DNA from: Dendrophyllia cribrosa
Lineage: Eukaryota > Cnidaria > Anthozoa > Scleractinia > Dendrophylliidae
Length of the DNA: 64,000 bases
Assembly (NCBI GenBank): GCA_024195265.1
Contig: JAJLRJ010000001.1
Span: forward strand, 60,630,289 to 60,694,288
Direction: 5' to 3'
Below, piece by piece: positions 22,401-32,828 of this stretch (position 1 is the stretch's first letter; the number at the start of each line of letters is the position of its first letter). Under the pieces are notes generated by a model. The model saw only the letters and a program-made list of their open reading frames with translations, was not told the origin of the DNA and searched no databases. Made by a program: the position numbers and the translations under genes.

Positions 22401-25400
22401 TCTTGGTCACAATAATTCTGATCTATGAATGAATTTAAAATGAAACTCACGTAATTTGTTTTCTACACACATTCTATGAACTGATTGAAAAATTTCTTTC
22501 CAGCATATGTTTTCAGGATTGATCGATTTAATCCACCGTTTAGGTCCGGTTTGTGGATTTGTGCGTGATTTGTTGACAAGCAGCCAGTAAAAGTCCTTTG
22601 ATTTTGTTTTTAATAAGTTTATATTATTGTTTTCATCGAGAGGAAAGCAAGTTAAGTCATCATTCATTATATTTCCATCAGAAGAAGCTATCAGTTCTTT
22701 ACCTTTTTGTAAAAGATGGTTTGGAATAGCGCTGACAACTTGATAGTACTGAAGAAAGTTGGTCTTTTCCAAAGAATACTTAGTTTTAATTTATTGAATG
22801 GAAGGATATTTCCATCACTATCCAAAAGGTCCACAATCGTCTTAAACTCCCTTACTAAACCATTCATGAAAAAAGAAAGGCTTTGCTCCAATTAATATCT
22901 CTTTATTATGATAGAGAATCGTATCACGGAAAACATATATAATCACTTAAACCTGTTTTTGAGATTTTCCAAATACAGTTGTTTGTGGAGGCGCGGTGGT
23001 ATAGGTGGCTATAATCACTTAAACCTGTTTTTGAGATTTTCCAAATACAGTACTGTTTGTGGAGGCGCGGTGGTCAGTATAGAGGCTATAATTACTTAAA
23101 CCTGTTTTTGAGATTTTCCAAATACAGTATTGTTTATGGAGGCGCGGTGGTCAGTATAGAGGCTATAATCACTTAAACCTGTTTTTGAGATTTTCCAAAT
23201 ACAGTACTGTTTGTGAAGGCGCGGTGGTCAGTATAGAGGCTATAATCACTTAAACCTGTTTTTAAGATTTTCCAAATACAGTATTGTTTATGGAGGCGCG
23301 GTGGTCAGTATAGAGGCTATAATCACTTAAACCTGTTTTTGAGATTTTCCAAATACAGTACTGTTTGTGGAGGCGCGGTGGTCAGTATAGAGGCAATAAT
23401 CACTTAAACCTGTTTTTGAGATTTTCCAAATACAGTATTGTTTATGGAGGCGCGGTGGTCAGTATAGAGGCTATAATCACTTAAACCTGTTTTTGAGATT
23501 TTCCAAATACAGTACTGTTTGTGGAGGCGCGGTGGTCAGTATAGAGGCAATAATCACTTAAACCTGTTTTTGAGATTTTCCAAATACAGTATTGTTTATG
23601 GAGGCGCGGTGTCATAGAGGCTATAATCACTTAAACCAGTTTTTGAGATTTTCCAAATACAGTACTGTTTGTGGAGGCGCGGTGGCATAGAGGCTAATAT
23701 ATATAGATGGCTGAGCCTAACAGCGTAGCACTTTGAACAAGCTTAACTAAGGTGAAACTTAACTAAGGTGAAAGGTCGGAAGCACAAGAATTAAAATTGA
23801 CGACCGGGCTATTTTTCAGTTTTAGCAATTCTCAAAAACAGTAAGCTTAAGGCTTATTACCCGACAGTCTGCACAGTACATTTAGACCGTACAAAAGTTC
23901 ACAAAAACAACTTTTCTCTGTCTAGAATAACTAGTACGACTACTTTCCGAATAAAATACAGTTGTTGTTTGCCAAAAATTGCTCGAGAAACTGATTTGGA
24001 AATCAAAATTGCAAAAATACACAAAAATATTTGCATAAGGCGACGCGAGTGAAATCTAAGTCTTGTTTTGTTTCCATAAAATCGCTTTTCAATCTATGTA
24101 ATGAATGAACAAACATATAAAAATGGACAACACAATCTTCTTTCGACAAATTTGATTCAAATCTCCATCAGTTTATGTTTAAAAGCAAAACGCGTACCAT
24201 TTTAATATAGCGCATCAAGCTGCCTTCGATGAAATTCAAGAAATCGATACAACTGAAGTTAAGCTCGTTTTAATTAAAATAATTCTCCAAAACTACACAA
24301 GAACACAAAGAAAAAGTCAATCACAGATTGATATCAACATAAATTCCCATCGAAAAATGTAATCTGTTCAGTTTACCTTTGAGTCCCTCGCTTGCTTGTT
24401 AATTCTCTAAAGCCCGGTTTCCATATGATCGCTACGATCGCTGCGATCGCTGCGATCGCTGGAAAAAAAGTTCAGCAATCGCAGCGATCATATGGAAACC
24501 ACTCTCCGGCGATCGTAGCGATCACAGCGATCGCAGCGACAACGATCGCTGCGATCGCTGTGATTCTATCTCAGCGATCGTGGTGATCGTAGCGATCATA
24601 TGGAAACCACTCTCCAGCGATCGCAACGATCGCAGCGACAGCAAAAATACCAGGATGCACTGCGTACGCTCACTCAAAGGGTGCGATTTGGCCCTTTTTA
24701 TGGAAGAAGTGCAAAGATACGACTGTCTTTATAACAAATTTTAAAAACAATTCACAGCCGCCATGTTGAATTTCAAGAATGGAAAGAAACGATATTGTCA
24801 GACCCAGGTCCCCTCGATCTTCATTCACTTTCTCAGCGATCGCAGCGATCATATGGAAACCATCAATCGCTACGATCGCTGAACTATTTTTTTCAGCGAT
24901 CGCAGCGATCGTAGCGATCGTAGCGATCATATGGAAACCGGGCTTAAATCTCCGCTCCTTTGGTTCTGAAATCCGTAATAAAAACAAACATATCTCCCCG
25001 TATTGAAATGAAGTTCCTCGAAGCAAGATTTTATACCAGAAAGCTCTTCTTTTTCTACTAAAGCGGCTTCTGAGTATCCCTTAATTAGTATCCCTGTCTT
25101 GAGTAGCAAACCGCGAAAAAATACAGGGAAATAACGACTTTATATTACTTGTCCGCTAAACACTGACCAGCGAAAAATCCAAACTTTTTAAAACATGTTT
25201 ACCGAGCTGACGGCTGTGTAGCCGCGCGAAAAACAAAGCCTCAAAGATCCCGGATGTTGATGACGTCGTACGAGCTAGCCCAAAGCGTACGGCGGGCGTT
25301 CGGCGGCGGACGTTCGGCGGCGGGCACACAACGCGCCCGCGAAACATTCCGCTAGCCATGACCATGAAAAATGACGGCATGGGTTCTATGAGTATGGGGC

Positions 25401-28400
25401 TGCGCAGCCGGGCCTTCGGCCTGGCAAGTGCTCCGCTATAAGCCCCGTCTACACGAGCAATTTTTATGTGGCAATTTTCTATGTGGCAATTTTTATTTGC
25501 CCGTGTAGATGATCGACAAATATTTGTTGTTAATTTGTTGTAAATATTAGGGACTGGGTTCTACAGATGACGTCGAAAAAATTGTCACATTTTATGTGGC
25601 GTCTCGTCTACACGGACAATTATCGGTATGTGGCAATTTTTATTTGCCACATAAAATGTGGCGTCTCGTCTACACGGACAATTATCGGTATGTGGCAATT
25701 TTTATTTGCCACATAAAAACTAACACGCCAGCTTTTCATCAAATACAGTTGTCAGTTTGACATTATCCAAATACAGTACTGTTTAAATGAAGGCGCGGTG
25801 GTATAGAAGCTATAATCACTTGAACCTGTTTTTGAGATTTTCCAAATACAGTACTGTTTATGGAGGCGCGGTGGTGTGGAGAAAGGTCGATGGTTTGAGG
25901 CCTTGTGTCGGCCGTCGTGTTCTTTGTAAGAACTTTACCCACATTGTCTCTCTCAACCCAGGTGTATAAATGGTTACCGGAGACAATGCTGGGGTTTCCC
26001 TACGATGCATTTGCATCCAATCCGGCCGTGTTGGCCACCTGTGGCTGGTGTGCGATTTAACCAAATACAGTACGACTAACCTGCTGAACCCACTGATTAA
26101 TAGCATCCCCATGAGGAAACATCCCATCGCTCGAGTAAGGGACAGCGGTGGTGCCCCATTCCTGTAGGTCCATAAGAAGTCCTCTGTTAAGTTGTACTTG
26201 GCTTCCGAGTTTGATCCACAAGCAGTCGATGACTTCCTGAGCCTCCTCAACATTAGTTCCCTTCAGGAAAGGCTCAAGTAGCTGGTCTAGTCGGCCAATG
26301 GACGTTGGCTCCCCTGTCAGATGCAGACAGGAGTGATAAGAGTACAACAGCTGGGTGGCCTCAAGGAATGTCTCTGGTGCTTTTGTAGAGAGATTGGTCA
26401 TTCTTTTTTCAATCTGTAAATAACAGAAAAATACAAAAAACTTACTTTCTTGAGCCGGGATTTAAAGTTAAAAGTCGAAGTTGGTTTACCTCTTTTAAAT
26501 TTGTCCGTTGGGAAGTGGTAAAGGCAGTGTCGCTTCTCTCGGCAAGGTGTCCTGCCAAAATTCCAAAATTCCACACGTATTCCTGAACTCCTTGCAATGC
26601 AAGGATACAAGCCTCCAAGAAGTCATTCTCCTCATGACTGCTTGTTTGGTTTTCCTTCAATTCCAGCCTTATTTTCGTGATCATCGCAGCCAACCCTTTG
26701 TTCAGCAAAGTCTCGTAATCTGGGATGACATGGCCCATTCCCGACGATTCACTTAGCCCTTTAATGAATGCTGGCATCTTTTCATCTTCTCGAAGATAAG
26801 GCATCACAACCTTTCCAAGCCCGAGCGAGAACGTTGCTGGCATATGACCAACAATCAATTCATCTGGATGGATGCTAAAGGTGTCGGCTTTCGTCCCAAA
26901 GAAAGATTCATCCTGGAGCTTTGAGACATCATGTGTTGTGAAGAACCTTCCCAGGGAGACTTTGATGGCCCAGCCTTTTCGAATCATGACGGAAGTACCC
27001 TGAACCTCGTCTTGGATATTAAAAAGATGTGGGAATGAGGGCATCTCTCGGCGCTTGTACCACTGATCATTCCAGTGAAGAAAGGAGAAGCTCAAAAGAC
27101 GGAGTGCTCGCCCACTTGGGTGGTCTCCGGGGCTGTAACCTCCCGTTGTCATACGATAAAGATACTCTTTCTGATTGTAGAACAAGTATTTGTTGGAAGG
27201 ACTTCGTATGTCCCAGTGTTTTAACAATTCAAACCTAAAAAAAACAAGGCGTCCTTAGTTGGATGTTCTATAATGGAGGTTTGGTGAGCCAGTGTTATGC
27301 AACACTCACAGGCATAATAATCACACAACCGTGATTCGTTAGCCCTTTGGCTGCGATAAAAAGTAAGTTTTTTTTCAATAAAGCTATGCATGATTCATGT
27401 ATGAATCAATTTCTAACTAGTTGTATGCCGTGTTGAAATATTACATTACAAGAATTGATGGGCGTTGCCGTAACAGAACAACATGCTCTTCTTGCGGCTC
27501 CATTTCCTTGACAACCATTTTTCAGTGTATATTTTATATTTTACAGTCTCATTATCTTTATTTGTTTCCATTCGTCCAGTCCTTGACGTGCTCTTTATGT
27601 TGTTGTATTATATACTTCCTTACCTCCTCTCCTTGTATGACGTCACCAGTCCCAGTTCCTGAGAGCTGGGCACATACCAAAAGGTTCCTTGCAGTGGCTT
27701 CACGGAGCTGATGAGCATATCAACTGTCACTTCTCCACGAGATGAATCCCTCTGATCACCAATGATGTTCTTGAGGATAGTAGCGAACTGTGCCGTTGTG
27801 TTGCAAATGCTCATGTACATCGACCCCTCTTCCTTGCCTGGCTCATTCGCCCTTGTCCCGTACGGCATCGAAAGACGAAATACAATTGGATGCCGCTTAA
27901 ACGCGTTTAGCGGCGGAGTTTGGTGAACAACGTGGGCACGTGTTATATGTGCTCGTTCGTCCGGGTCTGGGATAAACGTGTCTGCAGAGGATTTCCTGCC
28001 AATCATGTCTTCCTTTTGGATCTGGTTAAAAAAGGAAAATCGTCATGAAAGAACTTTTCTTTATAAAAAAAATAGGGCACAGTTTGCGCATAAACCGTCC
28101 GTTAGCTCCATAAGTAGAAGGAAATGAGAGTTCAGATATTGATTCTGTTCGAGAGATAGAAAACGCTTTCTGTGTTGCCATAATGTTTTCGTAACACTAG
28201 GTTGGAAGAACGAGAAACGCCGTGAAAACTTGAGCGAAGGCGAGCGTTTCCACAGCCGCTTCGAGTTTTTCCAACCTTTCACGAGGTTTACTTAACCATA
28301 ACTTGAACTTTTAATTCCGTAACAAGGGCCTTGCTGTAACTCTTTACTCTTTACGGCCTTCATTATAAGCTATAAATGGTACAGAACGTTTGGGGTCATG

Positions 28401-30311
28401 TACGTTATTATTTTATTTTATTAAAATTTAATGGAGCATAGTTAGGAAAGTTTTCTACTTTTATAACCCATAAACGCCCAAAACAACGTTTTATCAGGGC
28501 GAATGTAGTGTTACCTTATCCATACTTCCCATGATGGTCCAGTTAAACTCAAATTTTTGTGTCATAAGGTAGGTGGAACCAGGATGTCCCGCCGTTGAGT
28601 CATCTCCAGTTACTATGTAAGTTTTCAGAGTCTCCGCGTCAGACGGATTTGCTAGACCATCTTGAAATGAACTGTGGATTACACGCTAGCGGAGTAAAAC
28701 AAGCCAGGAGTAATGTTTAAATTACAATATCTATACTACAAGATCTGTAAATAGGTAAGGCATGAAATTTTATAAAAACTGGAAGACTCTTGGAAGATCT
28801 ACGTTACGTCGACTTACGTTAGTAATTAATGTTACGTTAATTTACGTTACCGTGTTTGGAGGAGACGATGAGGTTACATCAAGTGGCCGGACGAAGAAGT
28901 TCCCCATTTTCTCCTCAAGGCGAGTATAAATACCATTTACATCACTTTCCACGTCTGACTTAATTAAGAAAAACACATCTCCCCCTGTTTGAAGAAACTT
29001 CTGTGAATTTGGAACAAGCTGTGTTTGAGGCCGGCTTTCCATATTTTTCAGCTTTGGGTCATCTTTGAACCAACTGCTCCACTGATTTGGATCAAAGGCA
29101 ACAATTGTTGTTGCACGAGATTCTGAAATGAAATAAATCGTTAAAACGGGACATGATAAGGATGTTGTTAGTCGCTCATATTAAATAGTATGAAGGTGCT
29201 CAGCTTGCATGTAAATTGGTTGTCTTGGTTAGCTAAAATAAACAGATAAACATGACAGGGTGTACTGAATAGAAAACATTTCGGAGTATTAAGGCCCGTT
29301 TACACATGCTATTTTTGATGCAATTTTTGTCGCCCTCTCTAATGCTACTTTTGTCGCAAGTGTAAACTAGCGGCGATTTCTTGTGCGGTTCGGGTGCGAC
29401 ATTTGCTTTGATTTGCTATGATTTCCCAAAAATCGCCGCTATGTTGCATCAGGTTTCGAACATGTTCGAAACTTCTGCGACATACACCGAATGCAAATAT
29501 GGTCGCCAGGCAATTTTTTGTTTGGCCAAGTTTTCAGGGAAATTAATGATATCACGTAAACAAGTGCTGCTAAGTGTATCATCTTGCAAAGTTTGAGTGT
29601 TTTTTGTTTAACGGTTGCAAAGTTATGGCTCATTGAAATTTTAAGCATTTGTATGAGAAAAGACATTCTAGCCTGACTAGCCTCGCTTTCATGATTTTCC
29701 CAAAATTTGATTGCCTATAACTTCTCCTAAAATAAGAATATGGCCTTGAAAATGCACATAATGACTTATTTAAATATAAAGAGTGTAACAAACAAATCGA
29801 ATGAAAAGGTCTCACCATGTTCTCCTTTATTGCTCAGAGATAAACTGAATTTTATGACATCTCGAGCAGCTTTCAAAATGTCATCTCGAGTTTGAGCCGG
29901 ATTCAGGTTTTCTTTGTAACGAGCAACCACAACTTTTCCAAATTTTGGTTTATTGAAGAATAGTCCAGGCTGCACTTTATGAAGAACTTCGTCCTAATAT
30001 GATAGAAAACAAACAAAGTATACCCCAATTGCCTGTGAACAAGCTCTTTAATGGGGGCATAGGGTTAAAAGAAATTAGCGAGCGAAGCGAGCGTTGTGCG
30101 GCCTGGATAGTACAGAGGGGGCCTCGCCCGCTAAAATAGTTTAAAAATTATTACCAGTGAGAAGCCCATTCAAAGATAAAAGTGTCATATTTGCACTCGT
30201 TTTTTTTTTTTGCACTCTAGAATGTTATGTCAAATAATAAATGTTTTTAAAGCGTATACTTACCTCTAACTGATTCATTTTCTGTTCCTCCAGTCTTTGG
30301 AAAAGAGACAT
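16432..30311 (-). CDS. DyP-type peroxidase-glycyl radical enzyme fusion (13 exons)
   Basis: Exons, 5' to 3': 30311-30264, 29993-29816, 29122-28851, 28685-28515, 28021-27624, 27234-26490, 26413-26081, 21132-20983, 20866-20534, 18780-18314, 17734-17429, 17278-17121, 16598-16432. All introns are GT-AG and all phases agree, giving 1241 residues. Residues 17-355 match YfeX-like DyP peroxidases: FQDGLANP (distal Asp175), IGRK at 230, AHITR (proximal His248) and FRLSMPYGT (distal Arg272). Residues ~356-440 are a linker not recognised. From ~440 a glycyl radical enzyme follows: PDELIVG, LDQLLEPF, ITVGGYKANKE, CDGCYEP (Cys816, Glu818), a CPSPLLSS block and the C-terminal RVRTGGWTEF (radical Gly1214). 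Cys-x-Glu points to the dehydratase/lyase branch, not pyruvate formate-lyase itself; the substrate is unknown. The start Met is uncertain, since a splice acceptor just inside exon 1 is possible. Confidence 0.9.
19310..19490. repeat. Dispersed repeat related to 20255-20350
   Basis: Contains gcgctttccattcaacc and ggaacaaccggaaaa...ccgttccattc. The second block recurs near 20260 (ggaacaaccaaccggaaaa). Probably an old non-autonomous transposon in intron 9 of the fusion gene. Confidence 0.45.
19568..19863. mobile_element. MITE that hosts a second, nested MITE
   Basis: The outer arms ttagataacatcgggtgaaa and its near-perfect complement at 19835-19863 flank a complete inner element (19627-19795). 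It lies in intron 9 of the fusion gene. Confidence 0.65.
19627..19795. mobile_element. MITE, CCATTTCCGAGTT family, copy 1 (nested)
   Basis: Long inverted arms of about 70 bp starting ggccatttccgagttacgtt. The same family occurs at 30620-30788 with diverged arms. Centre contains catatgaaa motifs. Non-coding. Confidence 0.8.
21866..22905 (-). pseudogene. LINE ORF2 3' fragment in intron 7 of the fusion gene
   Basis: Minus-strand frames at 22891-22691, 22772-22407 and 22410-22057 form the C-terminal third of an L1/Tx1-type ORF2. They include FLQYYQVVSAIP, CVENKLREFHFKFIHR and the knuckle CIYCGEEDSIDHSFISC. These correspond to the C-terminal segment of the LINE at 1-3188 (EYYKVVSAIKYY and CSFCKETPETLVHL). 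Frameshifts separate the pieces. A T-rich run at 21866-21880 is the poly(A) tail of the minus-strand insertion. No reverse transcriptase domain remains. Confidence 0.8.
22930..23695. repeat. 77-bp tandem array with alternating unit types
   Basis: About ten units of 77 bp, each with atcacttaaacctg, gattttccaaatacagta and ggaggcgcggtgg. Two variants alternate strictly (tactgtttgtgg, then tattgtttatgg), giving a 154-bp higher-order period. Lies in intron 7 of the fusion gene. One and a half further units occur at 25747-25877. Confidence 0.9.
24411..24943. mobile_element. MITE built from GCGATC/CGATCG repeats
   Basis: The termini agcccggtttccatatgatc (24411) and its complement ending at 24943 are inverted. 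The interior carries dozens of gcgatc units in both orientations plus internal copies of the catatggaaacc end motif. This suggests a composite or rearranged element. Intron 7 of the fusion gene. Confidence 0.7.
25443..25722. repeat. Short transposon-like repeat with internal tandem duplication
   Basis: Repeated blocks gtctacacggacaattatcg and tatgtggcaatttttatttg. A segment of about 65 bp is duplicated in tandem at 25590-25716. Likely a MITE in intron 7; clean target duplications were not identified. Confidence 0.55.
25747..25877. repeat. Detached copies of the 77-bp unit
   Basis: One full and one partial unit of the array at 22930-23695, about 2 kb away from it. Confidence 0.8.
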
Positions 30312-30619
30312 GAAAGACAGAAATATAAATCCATATCAGAAATTTGGTACTGTATTCACAACCTTGTTGTAAATTAACGTTTTTCCTAATTATGCGCCTA
30401 ATTTGCTTCTGTTTAATGCCAATGGTTGGCACGCAAACATTCGGTGTAATCCTTGCTCTAAACAAATTCCAGCAGGTTACAATCTATGTCTGGGTTATGC
30501 ATCCAGCTGTAAAGGATCGCATGACACATCTCACATGCTAAACTTGCCCCCAGCGCCTTCTCCGCTTTTAAAATGGCGGGTTGAAACGGTAGAAACCGCT
30601 GGACAAGGCTGCCACAATA

Positions 30620-30788
30620 GCCCATTTCCGAGTTGCTCTTAGCCTCCTTTTCAAACCGAGGCCAAGTGCAAAACCATTCATATGAAAATGAGTTTTCTTT
30701 CACATGCAAATAAAACTTATATCCATATGAATGGTTTTGCACTTGGCCTCGGTTTGAAAAGGAGGCTAAGAGCAACTCGGAAATGGGC
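30620..30788. mobile_element. MITE, CCATTTCCGAGTT family, copy 2
   Basis: The left end gcccatttccgagttgctct and its complement at the right end form arms of about 70 bp. TA is duplicated at 30618-30619 and 30789-30790. Same family as 19627-19795. It lies just upstream of the fusion gene's first recognised exon. Confidence 0.8.
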
Positions 30789-30790
30789 TA

Positions 30791-32070
30791 TTACAAGAAT
30801 CGTGGAGTATTTTGTCACGTGACACAGGACGAAATTTCAAACGAAATGAAGCTGAGAAGGCCCTGGGGACGAGAGCGAGCACATGGCGTAATAAAGCTTA
30901 AAGGGGAAGTGTCACGGGGATTTGGTGTCATTTTAAAAAGCAAAAAATGATATTGTATGATCAGAAACCGAAAAATAAAGCTCCAGTGGTGTGATAAATG
31001 ATCACAAAATATATCAAAACTGTTGATGAGTGTCTCTAGTCATTGACGGACTGGGTCTCAATGAATTGCAACTTGAAAAAAAATTAGCCTAATTTTTTTT
31101 TAATTTCCACATTTTCGTCTCCAAAATGGGTTAGAACAGAGCATGATTTGTTCCTCTTTAAAGAATTGGTTGATTTCACTCTCTTGGTGTTTTAGTAAGT
31201 TTGTAAATAACTGAAAGGTATTGTGAAATGGCTTTGACCAAAAAAGATCAAAATTCCCGTGATACTTAGTCCCCTCTAACAAGAGGGTGTAGATAGGGTT
31301 AAGTTAACTGATAGCTGAGAATCGGCCAAAATTTTAACTGTCGGCTGATAAATGGCCAAAAATGTAACTGATAGCTGTGAAATTTATAATAACTGTTAGC
31401 TGAGATTGATAAATGTCCCCTCAATATCTTGCGGATATCACTCACAAATAGGCCAGTTTTAGCATAGTTGGTATATAACGTACTTTTGACACTTAGGATA
31501 GAAAAATGCTTCGGAACTCTTTTGAAACGACCTGTAGCATTCATAAGGTGGTCGGAATGAATTTAGTATTGTTTGACGATTCTATGCGGAAGATGTGGAA
31601 AACATTCATACGTTCTTCGAAAAGCTTCTGGAGGTCTGATATTAATTGATATTAATTAGTTTATTCTCTGACGTCTTGAAAATTACAATAATGTAAAACT
31701 AGTAAATTAAAAAATTAACTGAGATCTGTCAAAATCAACTGATACTGAGAAATGACTAAAATTTTAACTGATAGTTGAGAAATGGCCGAAAATTTAACTG
31801 ATAACCGAGATTCCAGTACCCCAATCCAGACCCTCTAATAAATATGGGACTTCATTTCCTTCTGAGAAAATTATTTTAGTATCATTTATTTTCGTGTACT
31901 GCAAGTGAAGAGGGCCGGATCTATCGTAAACCTGGATCAGTAAAAATCTTGAAGTAGTGTAGGTAAAAACGGCATCGAAGATTATAAACAAGTAACTGTA
32001 TTTGTAACGGACCACCGTAACGAAATAGAAGCACCGGATCCTGCGGTAAAGGATCTAATCAGCTATAAAA
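30791..32070. other. Intergenic region between divergent genes, old repeats
   Basis: Lies between the fusion gene (minus) and TMEM9 (plus). 30898-31285 resembles the family at 34596-35381 (cttaaagg...gtgtcac, ttgcaacttgaaaaa). 31290-31830 has degenerate direct repeats of aactgatagctgagaa. No exon recognised. Confidence 0.45.
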
Positions 32071-32074
32071 TAAT

Positions 32075-32175
32075 GAAACGATTTGATAAAAAAGCAAGGC
32101 TGATAAACGGTACGGAATATTTGTAAAATATCCAATATTTCGAAAGGCACAGCCTTTCTTCTTCGGGGTCTTACA
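32075..32175 (-). repeat. Penelope-type terminal fragment with hammerhead-like motif
   Basis: Second copy of the fragment seen at 5160-5275. On the minus strand 32174-32123 has CCGAAGA (U4 to C), stem II GAAAGGC/GCCTTTC, then GAAA and an ATAT stem III. Confidence 0.6.
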
Positions 32176-32244
32176 GATAATGACTCGTAAGGCAAAAAAC
32201 GTTACAATTTTAAATTTGAAAAGGGCGGGGGATTAAATATGATA

Positions 32245-32504
32245 CAGGGGCGTAGCCAGGACGTTTTCAGAGGTACGCACAATCACTGTTTTCAACCACT
32301 CCCCCTACCTCCTCCCCCCACCCTCATGTCCCAAATCTTTCTTTTTTTTCGACTTTTTCAGGTACGATTTGATAAAAAAGCAAGGCTGATAAACGGTACG
32401 GAAACGACTATATATGTAAAATATCCAATATTTCGAAAGGCACAGCCTTTCTTCTTCAGGGTCTTACGCACGTGCGTATGTGCGTGCAGGTAGCTACGCC
32501 CCTG
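32245..32504. mobile_element. DNA transposon derivative with a nested Penelope fragment
   Basis: Inverted ends CAGGGGCGTAGC and GCTACGCCCCTG, flanked by tgata on both sides (32240-32244 and 32505-32509). 260 bp. The interior contains a Penelope-type fragment at 32363-32468. Confidence 0.75.
32416..32467 (-). ncRNA. Hammerhead-type ribozyme motif with intact CUGAAGA core
   Basis: Read on the minus strand: GTAAGACC, then CTGAAGA, stem II GAAAGGC/GCCTTTC, GAAA, stem III ATAT and U17, closing with GGATATTTTAC. CC/GG and GTAA/TTAC form an interrupted stem I. The best preserved of three such copies in the window; the others (5221-5272 and 32123-32174) carry core changes. Confidence 0.6.
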
Positions 32505-32813
32505 TGATACTATAACAACAATCGGAGATTATGCAGAAATTAACTAGGGAGGCTGTTGAGAAGCTAAAATATTGTTTGATTATATATTTTATTACATGCA
32601 GTAACCATTATCGTTTCGTCGATTGATTGATTTCCTTGTCATGTACTGATCGCGGGGGAACTCCCATATACAAATGACGGAAGACTCAAGTGGCTAGTGG
32701 GTCGAGAATGGTGTGAAGCTTTTTGCACGCCATTGCGGGCCTCCTCCATCATGGGGCTCGAAAATTTCCCATCATGGGCTGCGCGAAAAGTTTTTAAAGT
32801 TTCATTTCAAGAT

Positions 32814-32828
32814 GGCGGACAAATGAGC
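32814..32828 (+). promoter_or_regulatory. Upstream ORF overlapping the TMEM9 start
   Basis: ATGGCGGACAAATGA is a four-codon ORF whose stop shares bases with the MSRKF start codon (ATGA). It may limit initiation at MSRKF or favour the downstream Met. Confidence 0.45.
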
